DNA of 64,000 nt from Rhodococcus koreensis. Its GTDB lineage: Bacteria > Actinomycetota > Actinomycetes > Mycobacteriales > Mycobacteriaceae. Position numbers and translations under genes: made by a program. Numbering within the stretch: position 1 is the first letter of the stretch; each line of letters begins with the position of its first letter. This document shows, piece by piece, positions 7,815 to 16,507 of this stretch. The stretch lies in NCBI RefSeq assembly GCF_900105905.1, contig NZ_FNSV01000005.1, positions 1-64,000 on the forward strand, written 5' to 3'. The notes beneath the pieces are model-generated. The model searched no databases. It was not told the origin of the DNA and saw nothing but the letters and a program-made list of their open reading frames with translations.

Positions 7815-9058
7815 GCGTTGTCCTCGATCCGCATGATCACCTTCGCCGCGGGCTCGGAGAAGTCATCCGGGTTGAAGTCCTCATCGATCCGCCACGAGGC
7901 CACCCGCCCCGGAGTTCGACCGTCTTCCGACACTGGCACCTCAATACCGAGGCGCACGCGTACCTGCTCGAGGAGAAATCCTGTTTCGTCGAGGAAGTCG
8001 AATGATAGTTGCGGAACCGGGCACTCGAACGGGGTCAATTCGGCCAGGGGGGTTTCGGCTGTGATCCACGATTTTCCCTCGCGATGCTGTGTCGCCAACT
8101 CGTCGATGGTTCCCACGGTCACGCGCCCAGAGGCCTGGATTCCTCCGTAGGTCGCGTTGTCATCGGCATGGGTGAAAACGTGGATCTGGTTCACTGCCAA
8201 TTGGGTGCCTGGGCGCGTTGTGTCGTCGACGACTTCGAGGGGGATCGGCTCGATTCCCACGGGAATGTAGGGCATGTGTCCGTTCCCCTCGTAACCGTCG
8301 TAGGCAGTGACGGTGAGGGTGAGGTCGTCGTGGTCGATCGCCTCGTAGGTGTGGACGAACCAGTCATTCTCGGAGAACCGAACCGGGCGAGTCGCTTCTT
8401 TCGTGGACACGAACACCGGGCGGAAGGTCGCTTCGTGCTCGGACAGCTTGGGTGATCTGATCGCGATCACCACCGGTGGCGGATAGTCGCGGCTGTGGCC
8501 GAAGCAGTCGGTCCAATCGTCCGAGTTGAAACGGAGCACCCCGGACACAGCGAGCTTGTGGAAGTGGTTTCCCTTCCCGTAGTCCTCTGTCGATACCCGT
8601 GCGCGAACATCCTGCACTTCCCATCCCCGGACAGAGAGAGCGAGTTCGTCGATCGACACCGCAACCTCTGTTGTGGCGCGCGTCTTGTTTTCCTTTTTCG
8701 CAACGCGGGTCTTCTTCTTGACCGGTGGCGTCGCCCCGCCGTTTGAGGTCGGCGCTTGTGGAGCTGTGGGACGAATCCGGTCCGCAGGTGGTGCGGTATC
8801 CGTTGCAGGCAATGGAGCCACGTTCAGGGGCTGCTCGGTACGACCGGCCGATGGTGCATTGTTGTCAGTCCTGTGCGCAGCGTCCGGGAGTGGTTGAGCC
8901 GGAGGCACGGCCACGGGATGTACATCCGCTGGCGGAGTGTGCTGGGGTGCGACCCACTGGGTGTGTGACGTCCAGACGCGTCCATCCCACCAACGCAACA
9001 TCCCCGGAACGCTGTGATCCCAGTACCAGCCGGGTCCGGGAGTCGTCATTTCTGACAC
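7805..9058 (-). CDS. DUF2510-domain protein coupled to the sacsin-type ATPase
   Basis: 417 aa from GTG at 9058, or 414 aa from the ATG at 9049; neither has a strong ribosome site. Residues 5-35 are a DUF2510 module (PGWYWDHSVPGMLRWWDGRVW), common near membrane or secreted actinobacterial proteins. A Pro/Ala-rich linker and a basic patch (KKKTRVAKKENKTR, about 113-126) follow. Residues about 130-417 form an acidic, beta-rich domain that I do not recognise. There is no transmembrane helix. Overlap with the ATPase gene implies a two-component system: this protein may be the sensor or substrate-binding subunit. Confidence 0.7.
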   Translation of the reverse strand: MSEMTTPGPGWYWDHSVPGMLRWWDGRVWTSHTQWVAPQHTPPADVHPVAVPPAQPLPDAAHRTDNNAPSAGRTEQPLNVAPLPATDTAPPADRIRPTAPQAPTSNGGATPPVKKKTRVAKKENKTRATTEVAVSIDELALSVRGWEVQDVRARVSTEDYGKGNHFHKLAVSGVLRFNSDDWTDCFGHSRDYPPPVVIAIRSPKLSEHEATFRPVFVSTKEATRPVRFSENDWFVHTYEAIDHDDLTLTVTAYDGYEGNGHMPYIPVGIEPIPLEVVDDTTRPGTQLAVNQIHVFTHADDNATYGGIQASGRVTVGTIDELATQHREGKSWITAETPLAELTPFECPVPQLSFDFLDETGFLLEQVRVRLGIEVPVSEDGRTPGRVASWRIDEDFNPDDFSEPAAKVIMRIEDNAWS

Positions 9059-9285
9059 CCGCGCAGAAGATCGTAGGCGCGGTGCGGATCACGAGGCATC
9101 CGCCAGCCGGCAGGGCTCTCTCGTGCGGTCACGTCCTGATCAAACCCCACGGATCGGACACATGTCCGTCGTTCCGACCGCTGCGTCCTGAGCAATCTCG
9201 ACACCGTTCACCCTCCTCCGTTCCCTTGCCAGTAACTCCGTCGAACATCATGGAATGCCCAGGTGCCGCGCGGCACTACCTGGCG

Positions 9286-9930
9286 CTAGTTGGCGGATTG
9301 CCAGCGCATCTTGCCGTCCTTTGCTGTCGCGCACACCATCGGCTTGCCGGTGCTGGAGACGCCGGTCCCGCCGGAACAGAACGCCCCGGGATGCACCGTC
9401 GCCGGCCCCGAGGACGCCGGCGGGGTGTACGCGGGCGGCGGCGGTACATACGCGGGCGTGGTCACCACCGGTGGCGGCACGTACGCCGGGGTCGTGACGG
9501 GCGGCGGGATGTAAGCCGGCGGCGTGGTCACCGCTACCGGCGTCGTCGACGGGGCGGGGGCACGAGCCACCGACGACGACGTCGCCGCCGCCGCCGAGGC
9601 CGAGGCCGAGGCCGAGACTGACGTTGTCACCCGGGTCGTACTGGTCGCCGCGGTCGTGCTGGTTGCGACGACACTCGCCGGTGCCGGTTTTGCCTGCTCA
9701 GTGTTGTTGGTGAACGCGCCAACCGCGATCACACCTACCACGGCCGCGCCGGCGACCCACGGCCACTTCTTCCGCTTCGGCCCGCTGCTGGCCGGCGCCT
9801 GAAGCACCGCGGTCTGATCGCTCGTCGGGACGCGGGGCTGGGTGTGCCCGGTCCACTGCGCACCGTCCCAGTAGCGCAGCGAGTTCTGGGGATCCTCCGG
9901 ATCAGGCTGCCAGGACGCGGGAGTTGTCAT
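9286..9930 (-). CDS. DUF2510 single-pass membrane protein with Pro/Val/Thr-rich extracellular stalk
   Basis: 214 aa, ATG. DUF2510 motif at about 4-34 (ASWQPDPEDPQNSLRYWDGA), basic KRKKW stop, one transmembrane helix (about 57-74, WVAGAAVVGVIAVGAF), then a Ser/Thr/Ala and PPPV/PAY-rich stalk with imperfect repeats. It ends in a small domain (about 180-214) with two cysteines and a terminal KDGKMRWQSAN. N-in, C-out topology is expected. Similar small terminal domains follow stalks in many actinobacterial surface proteins. No function is known. It is separated from the ATPase pair by 227 bases and may be transcribed independently. Confidence 0.7.
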   Translation of the reverse strand: MTTPASWQPDPEDPQNSLRYWDGAQWTGHTQPRVPTSDQTAVLQAPASSGPKRKKWPWVAGAAVVGVIAVGAFTNNTEQAKPAPASVVATSTTAATSTTRVTTSVSASASASAAAATSSSVARAPAPSTTPVAVTTPPAYIPPPVTTPAYVPPPVVTTPAYVPPPPAYTPPASSGPATVHPGAFCSGGTGVSSTGKPMVCATAKDGKMRWQSAN

Positions 9931-10203
9931 AGGGGCAATTGATAGCAGACGAACCGGACACCTACAGCACCGGTTCCTGCCATGTCATTCGCCTGAATGA
10001 CACTGCCACCGAGGGCGATTGAGGGTAAGTCTCGGACAATATAGGTGCATCACCACACGACCCGCGCAGGGAAGTGACACGTCTCCGAGGTCAACTCCGG
10101 CACGCCGGCGGATGCCGAGCACCATCAGGTCGGGTGCCAAATCGGAATCAGAACATCCAAGACGCAACGCGCTGTGTCACCGTCGGTCGATGTACGCCTG
10201 CCG

Positions 10204-11160
10204 TCAGAGTGACTGCCACTGATGCGTGATCCCTGCGCAGACCCCGTATTGGTCGAACTGGAGCGCGAAGTGGGAGTTGTAGGACCAGTTCGAGGTGTGC
10301 TGCCACTGCAACAGGTAGCTGCCGTCGGCGCCGATGACACTACGGCTCTGTGGGCGCCCGAGCGCCGCGACGATCTCGGCCTCGGTCCGAGCAGTCGGAT
10401 CGCCCATGACGCGCATCCGTTTGGCGAAGTTGCCGAAGGTCGCACGGCCAGGCATCGGGCCCGGGTGCTTCCGGGTCGCCCAGACGCAGTCCGCCGGCAC
10501 CGGGTCGCCCGGCTTCGGCGGCCGCGAACCATCGAACCGCGGCCGCAGATCCGGCGGTGGCTGGCTTCCGTACGCAACGAACCCCTCCGGCGGCACGGCC
10601 GGCTCCTCCGCGGACGCGGCAGACACCCGCGGAGGCGACGGTTGCGTCGGGGACTCACGGCCATTGAACGCCGCCTCCGGACCGCTCCCGAACCCCGTCG
10701 TCGTGGTGACCGTTCCCAAGAAGCTACGTACCGTTGTCTCGGTGGGCGGCCCGGTGGGCGTCTGCGCGGGGGTCTCGACAACCAGGTGCGCCCACGGCGC
10801 CATCGCGCCCAGGTGCCGGCGGACGAGGTCGATGTCACTGTCGTGAGCGAAGCGCCCGAACGAATGCTCCTGCCCGGCACGGTCGGTGAGAACAAGGAAC
10901 TCTCCGCTCGCCCGGGCCGCCACAACGATCCGGGCGACGTCGCCGAGATCGAGTGCCACCTTCGGCCCCCGCTTGGACAGATCCTGAACCAAGGCCGCCA
11001 TGACCCGCACGTTGGTTACCACCAGCCCATCGCACAGCGGTTTCAAGCTGCTGACCCGCGCGATCAGGGTGACCACTTCCCCCTGCCGGCACACAGGAGC
11101 GATCTTGCCCAGCCAGTTAGCGGCCACCGAATCCTTGACGGACGCACCCCGCAGAATCAT
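10204..11160 (-). CDS. PH-like domain protein with C-terminal SmpA/BamE-like module
   Basis: 318 aa from the ATG at 11160, chosen because GGAGGT lies 8 bases upstream; the longer frame to 11298 is unlikely. Residues about 10-120 (VVTLIARVSSLKPLCDGLVVTNVRVM) resemble bacterial PH-like domains. A Pro/Thr-rich linker (120-205) follows. The C-terminus (about 225-318) contains AEIVAALGRPQSRSVIGADG and LLQWQHTSN, like a small SmpA/BamE-type lipoprotein fold, but no signal sequence is present. Likely cytoplasmic. Family assignments are tentative and no function can be given. Confidence 0.65.
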   Translation of the reverse strand: MILRGASVKDSVAANWLGKIAPVCRQGEVVTLIARVSSLKPLCDGLVVTNVRVMAALVQDLSKRGPKVALDLGDVARIVVAARASGEFLVLTDRAGQEHSFGRFAHDSDIDLVRRHLGAMAPWAHLVVETPAQTPTGPPTETTVRSFLGTVTTTTGFGSGPEAAFNGRESPTQPSPPRVSAASAEEPAVPPEGFVAYGSQPPPDLRPRFDGSRPPKPGDPVPADCVWATRKHPGPMPGRATFGNFAKRMRVMGDPTARTEAEIVAALGRPQSRSVIGADGSYLLQWQHTSNWSYNSHFALQFDQYGVCAGITHQWQSL

Positions 11161-11583
11161 CAGCAGACCTCCACACCGCAGCCGTAAACCCAATCGAGCG
11201 AAGGATCGCAGATGTCGACTGTATCCGCCCCACCGACACGCACCATGACGACGCGAAACCGCAGGGCAACCCGAGACCCTGAACATCGCGGGTGTCACAG
11301 GTCATCAAAGATCCGGCGCCCGGCTGGTCCAACACTCCGGGGTGTGTGGATGGGACGAAAAAGACGCACGCGGCGACTCGATCTGGAGACGCAGCACTGG
11401 GCGTTGTTGGCTGCCCGCGTGGGCGGCATCCCGCGATCCTCGGGAAAACACGGCCAGCCTCCCGCCCATCGGAGGGACAGGCTGCTTTTGTATCTATTAA
11501 CTGATCTGGAGTCGGGGGACCTGGCTTTCGGAGGCCGGATCGGAACTCATTTATCAGCGAAGAACGGTTGGAGGACGCGCATC

Positions 11584-12411
11584 GTGGCACGGCTTGGACG
11601 AGAACGTGCGGAGGTGATGGTCACCGTCAAGACGTATCCGTCGCCGTCTGACAAATACGGGGAAACCGTCTGCGTCGCCGGAGTGCGTACTGATACCCCG
11701 TCACCGTCATGGATCCGTCTCTATCCCGTCCGGTTCCGCTACAGCGACGGCGGATATCAGTTCAAGAAATACGAGAGAATCTCCGTCGACATCGTCGCGC
11801 ATGGCTCAAAGGACCCTCGCGTCGAGTCGTATCGGCCGGATGCCGACTCGATAGAGTCGCTCGGCGTCGTCCAATCGGACGGTGATACATGGGCAAGCCG
11901 ACGCGTGCTGGTGGGCGATCTGATCGGTGAGACCACGACGTGTGCACTCATCGCCACCAACCGGATGAGCACCATGGACCAGGCGGCCCCGTCGCTGGGG
12001 CTTGTAAAGCCGATCGTCACCCGGGTGGAACTGCTCCAAGGCGAAGACTGGAATCCCAAGCAGCAGGCGAAGGTCGATCGCGCCAGCCAACCGACCCTGA
12101 TGGGGGACGAACTCACACCCCTGGAACCGGCCCCACTCGGAGTCCGGTATCACTACCGATGCGCCGAAATCGGCTGCCCTGGACATAAACAGAAGGTCAT
12201 CGACTGGGAACTCGGACAAGCAGGGAGGCGGTGGATCCGGGACGTTGGAGAAAAGGAAGCCGCGAAACGAGTCCTGTCCAAATGGGAAGATGAGCTCTGC
12301 GCCGCCGAGCGGGACACGCATTTCTACATCGGGAATCAGCACCAAAGGCGGACAACCTTTTCCGTTCTCGGTACGTGGTACGCACGACCAGAGGAGCCGA
12401 CGCTCTTCTAG
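11584..12411 (+). CDS. Conserved hypothetical convergent with DUF488
   Basis: 275 aa from the GTG at 11584, chosen because GGAGGA sits 8 bases upstream; the ORF to 11212 has no ribosome site. The N-terminal half carries a striking motif set (VTVKTYPSPSDKYGETVCVA, WIRLYPVRFR, QFKKYERI) that I associate with a widespread uncharacterised family, possibly OB-fold-like. A later segment YRCAEIGCPGHKQKVIDWEL has two Cys and a His that could bind metal. The stop overlaps the 3' end of the DUF488 gene by 4 bases, tail to tail, suggesting that the pair moves and works together. Function unknown. Confidence 0.75.
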   Translation: MARLGRERAEVMVTVKTYPSPSDKYGETVCVAGVRTDTPSPSWIRLYPVRFRYSDGGYQFKKYERISVDIVAHGSKDPRVESYRPDADSIESLGVVQSDGDTWASRRVLVGDLIGETTTCALIATNRMSTMDQAAPSLGLVKPIVTRVELLQGEDWNPKQQAKVDRASQPTLMGDELTPLEPAPLGVRYHYRCAEIGCPGHKQKVIDWELGQAGRRWIRDVGEKEAAKRVLSKWEDELCAAERDTHFYIGNQHQRRTTFSVLGTWYARPEEPTLF

Positions 12412-12863
12412 ACGTGTACGACCGCGATGTCCGGGCACGTTTCACGCAGCGCGTCGACGACGAGGTTGCGGTGACACGTCGAATGGTCTCGCTCGAAGCA
12501 CAGCAATGCCACTACTCCCCCATCGAGGAGCTCCACCACATGTTGGAGCGCATCCGTCGCTTCCGCGGTACCGAGCACCTCCCGGAACCGGTCGCGGCTC
12601 TCCGGCGCACCGTGCCGGAATCCGTCCCGATTGTCCTTCGGGTTACCCAACGCCTTGTAATGGACATACTCGATGCCGACCGCGCGAAGAGCTGCTGCGA
12701 GTTTTGTCTTCGATAGTCCCGGCTTCCGTGACAACGGGGTCAGCCGCACGTCGACCAAGACCTGCACGTTCTCCAGCTTCAGCCGATCGACCAACTCCTT
12801 CGCGCTGCGTCCTTCGTAACCGACACTGACCAAGGCGGAGGTGAGAGATGTTGATCGGGCCAT
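12408..12863 (-). CDS. DUF488 family protein
   Basis: About 151 aa from the ATG at 12863; the frame extends to 12881. Hallmarks of DUF488 are clear: SVGYEGRS near the start, LVDVRLTPLSRKPGLSK, GIEYVHYKALGNPK, and the C-terminal CFERDHSTCHR cysteine/histidine motif. DUF488 proteins are small, soluble and of uncertain activity. The gene ends inside the stop of the convergent plus-strand gene. It is often seen in mobile or defence-rich regions, which fits the surroundings. Confidence 0.85.
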   Translation of the reverse strand: MARSTSLTSALVSVGYEGRSAKELVDRLKLENVQVLVDVRLTPLSRKPGLSKTKLAAALRAVGIEYVHYKALGNPKDNRDGFRHGAPESRDRFREVLGTAEATDALQHVVELLDGGVVALLCFERDHSTCHRNLVVDALRETCPDIAVVHV

Positions 12864-12980
12864 GTGATCATCATGCCGCACGAAACGGTGAGTTCGACGC
12901 AGGCCTCCTCACTCACATCGCGTCCTGGGGTCTGCGTGATGGAGCTGAGCGACCGGTGGCCCCGCGCGCCCTGTGGTCTG

Positions 12981-13985
12981 TCACCGATGGTCGATCTCGG
13001 GCTCCGGTGCGCGGTCCGTTGCCTCGGTGTCCGTTGCGGCCCACGTTCGTTCCAGCTGTCCACCCGCGGTGCGTTCCCGGCGTTCGACGTGCTCCGGACC
13101 CCGGTCCACCGCAAACGTCCTGTACAGGTCGTAGCGGGTGACGGCCGCCGATTCCTCGCTGACCTCACGGGCATTGACCTCACTAACCGATTTGCCGTGC
13201 AGCGGTTTGCCGTCGGGCAACCGCGTATCGGTGAACAGACGGTCGACGGCCGAGAGCGGGAGCCACCGCCCACCCATCCGGGACGCCGGGTCGTCGCCGG
13301 ATGCAGTCAGTGCGGCGGTCAGGCCCTGCTGCCACCGGTGCACGATCCGGGCGGTAGCAAGCTCCCGAGAGGCTTCGACGTCGGCGACGTGGATCGTGTA
13401 GCGCTCCCGCTCGAGGCGGGTCACCAGCTCCGTTGCCCACGGCTTCCAGGCCATGGTGCCGTCGATGATCACGTTCTCCCCCACCGACAACGACTGTGCC
13501 ACGGCCGTTTCGAGCAGAAGATTCGACTCCATGTGCACCAGCGCGCACAGCTCGTTCGGATAGAACCGGCTCGGCTGCCCCGGCGCCGCCCGAAGCTCCT
13601 CGGGCAGCATTTGCTGCAGCGAGCCGTCCTCTACTGCCGCCGCGACGAGGCGGAGTTTGAACTCGTCCGCATCCAGATGCCGCCACGACTGCAGGTTCTT
13701 CCCCACCAGATGGGCTTGGGCGGTGGATTTGCCGGCGCCGGGCGGTCCGGCCATCAGGATGGACACCCGGTCCCGGCGGACCTGAGTACATGAGCTGCGC
13801 CAGTCCACGAGGATCCGCTCGTGCAGCCGCAACCGTGCCCGGGTGGGGATCGGTTCACCCTTGATTCGGCGGAAGTACCGGCGGTCGTTGATCGTGGCGT
13901 GGGGGGCGTCGATCGTCAGCGGGCCGCCCGGACTGGACAGCGAGGCGAGGAAGGCACGGCGATCCTCGAATTCGTCGGTTGGCAC
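12981..13985 (-). CDS. Zeta-type toxin (ATP-dependent kinase fold)
   Basis: 334 aa, GTG start 3 bases after the antitoxin stop. Walker A is at 80-88 (GPPGAGKST), followed by HLDADEFK at 103-110 and NVIIDGTM further on, the arrangement of zeta/PezT toxins, which phosphorylate UDP-sugar cell-wall precursors or related substrates. Length is close to that of long zeta toxins. The C-terminal 50 residues are charged and disordered. Coupling to a helix-turn-helix protein makes this an epsilon/zeta-like TA locus with an unrelated antitoxin. A remnant of a second copy (first about 20 codons) lies at 28679-28749. Confidence 0.85.
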   Translation of the reverse strand: MPTDEFEDRRAFLASLSSPGGPLTIDAPHATINDRRYFRRIKGEPIPTRARLRLHERILVDWRSSCTQVRRDRVSILMAGPPGAGKSTAQAHLVGKNLQSWRHLDADEFKLRLVAAAVEDGSLQQMLPEELRAAPGQPSRFYPNELCALVHMESNLLLETAVAQSLSVGENVIIDGTMAWKPWATELVTRLERERYTIHVADVEASRELATARIVHRWQQGLTAALTASGDDPASRMGGRWLPLSAVDRLFTDTRLPDGKPLHGKSVSEVNAREVSEESAAVTRYDLYRTFAVDRGPEHVERRERTAGGQLERTWAATDTEATDRAPEPEIDHR

Positions 13986-13988
13986 AGG

Positions 13989-14456
13989 TCAGTCGGCCAG
14001 TGCGTCGAGGATCAGGTCGTAGTCCTCATCGGTGAGGAAACCGTGGGTGAGCGCGCGGCCGACCTGGTGGTTGAAGCCGCCCTCGGCGTGGGGGCGGACG
14101 TCGTCGACGTCCGGGTAGGCGGTCGGCGCCGTCGGCGTGTCGTACTCCCAGCCGATCAGCTCGGCGCGCATCGTTGCCGGATCGATCTCGCCTGCCGCGC
14201 ACCGGGCGGCGATCTCGTAGGCTGTGCCGCCGTGGGTGCCGGGACGGACGTCCGGGGCCTCGATGCGGGCCCGCTGGAGCATCTGGCTGATCGCGGGCTG
14301 GCTGACGCCGTTGACCTGCGCCAGCCGGGTCTGGGTGACCCCGCCCTCGTACAGTTGCCGCAAGTTGCGGAGGAATCCGATATGCGCGACCACCTCACGT
14401 GCCCGGTTCTCGGCCATGCTGGTGAACAACCGGTCCCGGTCCATCATGATGGACAT
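13989..14456 (-). CDS. HTH antitoxin of the zeta toxin locus, copy 1
   Basis: 155 aa from the ATG at 14456, 7 bases after GGGAGGT. Residues about 37-65 form a helix-turn-helix (GVTQTRLAQVNGVSQPAISQ). The C-terminal half (GTHGGTAYEIAARCAAGEID) is probably the toxin-binding part. It should neutralise the downstream zeta toxin and repress its own promoter. An inverted repeat overlaps the likely promoter. A paralogue with about ten substitutions lies at 28731-29219. Confidence 0.8.
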   Translation of the reverse strand: MSIMMDRDRLFTSMAENRAREVVAHIGFLRNLRQLYEGGVTQTRLAQVNGVSQPAISQMLQRARIEAPDVRPGTHGGTAYEIAARCAAGEIDPATMRAELIGWEYDTPTAPTAYPDVDDVRPHAEGGFNHQVGRALTHGFLTDEDYDLILDALAD

Positions 14457-14472
14457 AACCCACACCTCCCTC

Positions 14473-14488
14473 TATAAGCTATCTTATA
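14473..14488 (-). promoter_or_regulatory. Inverted-repeat operator overlapping the TA promoter
   Basis: TATAAG-N4-CTTATA is an exact 6-bp inverted repeat 17 bases before the antitoxin ATG and just upstream of GGGAGGT. Its TATAAG arm also suits a -10 element, so binding would block the promoter. Copy 2 at about 29236-29251 keeps one arm (CTTATA) and has one change in the other. Confidence 0.55.
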
Positions 14489-14581
14489 CCCGCAGTTCCA
14501 GGCCGTAAAGTCCGCCACACCGCCGAGCAGACACCCTACGACTCATGGGCGGCGGCCCCACGCCAATCCGCACGGAGGCAA

Positions 14582-14752
14582 TCAGGTCGGATCCCACAGC
14601 GATGGTTCGAGACTGTTGAGCTCATCGAGCACCTGATCGACCGCGGTGGTCGGGATCCGGAAGTCTGCGCCCTCCGACGCCCGGAGGCGGTCGCGTACGG
14701 AGGCGAGCATGGCGAGTTCACGTTCGAGGTCGGCTGCGGTGCGGTCGCTCAC
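14582..14752 (-). CDS. Small acidic helical protein, copy 1
   Basis: 56 aa from the GTG at 14752. The sequence (SDRTAADLERELAMLASVRD onwards to WDPT) is strongly helical with heptad-like leucines. The same ORF, 57 aa and closely similar, is preserved at 29344-29517 in the paralogous segment, which supports it being a real gene. No function is recognised. It lies between the antitoxin promoter and the divergent 165-aa gene. Confidence 0.6.
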   Translation of the reverse strand: MSDRTAADLERELAMLASVRDRLRASEGADFRIPTTAVDQVLDELNSLEPSLWDPT

Positions 14753-14969
14753 GAACCCATCCTGCCCCGCGCCGGTAGCGATCAGAATCGTGCCGCCTCG
14801 GTGGCGTCGAGAAGAACGCCGGCAGCACGGCCTTCGTCGGCGAGCACTCTGCTTCTGGGGACATGCTGTCACCGCAGGTCAGATGCCCCATCCTGCGAAC
14901 CCGTCCTCGACCGGACGGATCACCGGTCGTCCGGCCGGCCGGATGTCTGCGGCCCGTACTGTTCGCTCC

Positions 14970-15467
14970 ATGTCCGCACGCCCCGGCAGCAACCTCAACA
15001 CCGACGCCGCGCTGCCGTCCCTGGCCACCGACGACACCTCAGCAGCTCCCCACATCCTCGCGGCGGCGGCCCGGACCGGAACGGACATCGAGCTGCGGAT
15101 TCACACATCCATCACCCGGTTCGACGTCGCCGCCGAGCAGTGGTTCCCCGCTGTAGCCGGCTTCGTTGTGACGGTCCTCGTGTACATCGTCGACGCGGCG
15201 ACGGGTGGGCTACGGTATCTGCCGCCCGCCGAGCCTGCCGAGTGGGCGCGGGCGATCTTCTCCACCGCCGGCGCCGCGCACGGCTACTTCCTCGGTGCCG
15301 TCGACCCGAACACCGGCGGCCACCGGCGCGGGCAGCTCGCGTACCGGCTCTACCTCGGCACCGACCGGCAGCCGATATCCGTGCCGCGGCAGCTGGTCAC
15401 CTGCCCGCACTACCTACTACCTGGCCTCGACGGCAGAGCCGAGATCACCATTCCCACCACGGCTTGA
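14970..15467 (+). CDS. Conserved hypothetical, 165 aa, copy 1
   Basis: Starts at ATG 14970, 7 bases after a TACTGT hexamer (14957-14962). There is no ribosome site, so a leaderless transcript is likely; an in-frame ATG at 14943 is the alternative. The protein is alpha/beta with a hydrophobic strand (GFVVTVLVYIVDA, about 67-79) and conserved blocks RFDVAAEQWFPAV, LRYLPPAEPAEWARAI and GYFLGAVDPNTGGHRRGQL. No membrane helix is convincing. A close paralogue with the same promoter arrangement is at 29738-30241. Family not recognised. Confidence 0.7.
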   Translation: MSARPGSNLNTDAALPSLATDDTSAAPHILAAAARTGTDIELRIHTSITRFDVAAEQWFPAVAGFVVTVLVYIVDAATGGLRYLPPAEPAEWARAIFSTAGAAHGYFLGAVDPNTGGHRRGQLAYRLYLGTDRQPISVPRQLVTCPHYLLPGLDGRAEITIPTTA

Positions 15468-15684
15468 TCCCACGGCAGAAACCAGATACCGCGGTGCCGA
15501 CACAACTCGGCCACACAAGGTCGGCCAGGGGCCATCGGGAAAGCCTGCGAACGAATACGTTTCGGATCACGAACTGCAATCACGGTTGTCGTGCGGCCAC
15601 CCTTTCACCACGACGACGACCTCCGAAGCGCATCCCCTCCCCACCCCCGCCGGCCAAACATCGCCCCTCGGCCACGCCCTCGGG

Positions 15685-15786
15685 TCAGGTCAAATCCTCG
15701 CTGGAAGCGGAGGCTGCATTGTCCTTGATCGACGCAATCCCGTTCTGGGCCGCCGCCTTCGAGGTGTATCCCTGGCTGGCCGCGAT
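15685..15786 (-). pseudogene. YegP/DUF1508 remnant (C-terminal half)
   Basis: The frame encodes IAASQGYTSKAAAQNGIASI to the end of a YegP-type protein, nearly identical to the intact copy at 30443-30622. The N-terminal 26 residues are missing. The break lies where the proline-rich repeat gene begins (about 15787-15803), so an insertion or recombination replaced the 5' half. Confidence 0.75.
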
Positions 15787-15802
15787 ACATCGACGCCTCC
15801 GG

Positions 15803-16507
15803 TTAGTTGCGATGGTCCCGGACGACAGGTTCATCACGGTGATCCCGGACGACAGGTTCATCACGGTGATCCCGGACGACAGGTTCATCACGGTGATCCC
15901 GGACCACCGGCGGCTCCGCGACCGGTGGCGGATCGACAACGGGTGGTTCTTCGACCGGCGGGTCGGCGACCGGCGGGTCGGCGACCGGCGGGTCGGCGAC
16001 CGGCGGTTCTTCGACCGGCGGATCGACAACGGGTGGCTCCACAAACGGCGGATCGGCCACCGGCGGCGGATCCGCGACCGGCGGCGGCGGGGGCGAACCG
16101 GGATCCGCGGGAGCCGGGCCGACGACCGGGCCCGGGTTCACAGGGGCCGGGCCGGGGTTCGCAGGGGGCGGGCCGACGATCGGTCCCGGGATCGCGGCGG
16201 CTGGGCCGGGGTTCGCGGCGGCATCACCGGACGGGTCACCCCCGACGGCTCCTCCCACAATCACGCCACCATCGGACCCGACGATTCCGGGAACATCGCC
16301 GGGGATTTGCGTCCGCGCGTCCGCGATGTCCCTGCCGGGCTGCGGGGCGCTTTCGGGAACGACCTGCACAGTGGTGCCGTGCTCCCGGCCGGGAAGCGCA
16401 ATGCCGCGCAGGTCGTCCGCGAGGACGATGGCAGTCGTCGCGGCCAGGGAAATTGACAACGCCGCGAGGGAGCCGATCGCGATGCGGGCGCCGGTGTTTC
16501 GAGCCAT
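15803..16507 (-). CDS. Secreted proline-rich repeat protein
   Basis: 234 aa, ATG. An N-terminal signal sequence is clear (basic MARNTGAR, hydrophobic 10-29, cleavage near LADD). After a Gly/Pro-rich region, residues about 140-200 are tandem (V/E)(A/E)(D/E)PP blocks (PPVADPPVADPPVADPPVEE). The last 33 residues are RDHRDEPVV units. The protein is extended and probably cell-wall associated or surface exposed. The extreme end (RDHRN) is formed by the DNA repeat running to a stop beside the YegP remnant, so the natural C-terminus may be altered. No enzymatic domain. Confidence 0.65.
   Translation of the reverse strand: MARNTGARIAIGSLAALSISLAATTAIVLADDLRGIALPGREHGTTVQVVPESAPQPGRDIADARTQIPGDVPGIVGSDGGVIVGGAVGGDPSGDAAANPGPAAAIPGPIVGPPPANPGPAPVNPGPVVGPAPADPGSPPPPPVADPPPVADPPFVEPPVVDPPVEEPPVADPPVADPPVADPPVEEPPVVDPPPVAEPPVVRDHRDEPVVRDHRDEPVVRDHRDEPVVRDHRN
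15814..16050. repeat. Coding tandem repeats (27-bp and shorter units)
   Basis: Three consecutive copies of a 27-base unit (GATCCCGGACGACAGGTTCA plus CCACGGT-like end) lie at about 15814-15900, followed by CGACCGGCGGGTCGG units to 16050. Exact copies make expansion or contraction by slippage likely. Confidence 0.8.

Noticed and set aside
8725..9621. Long plus-strand ORF opposite the DUF2510 genes
   Set aside because: It is a GC-skew shadow: Arg-rich low-complexity sequence with no family features, opposite well-supported minus-strand genes.
15814..16050. CRISPR array
   Set aside because: Repeats are contiguous, in frame and without unique spacers; they encode a proline-rich protein.
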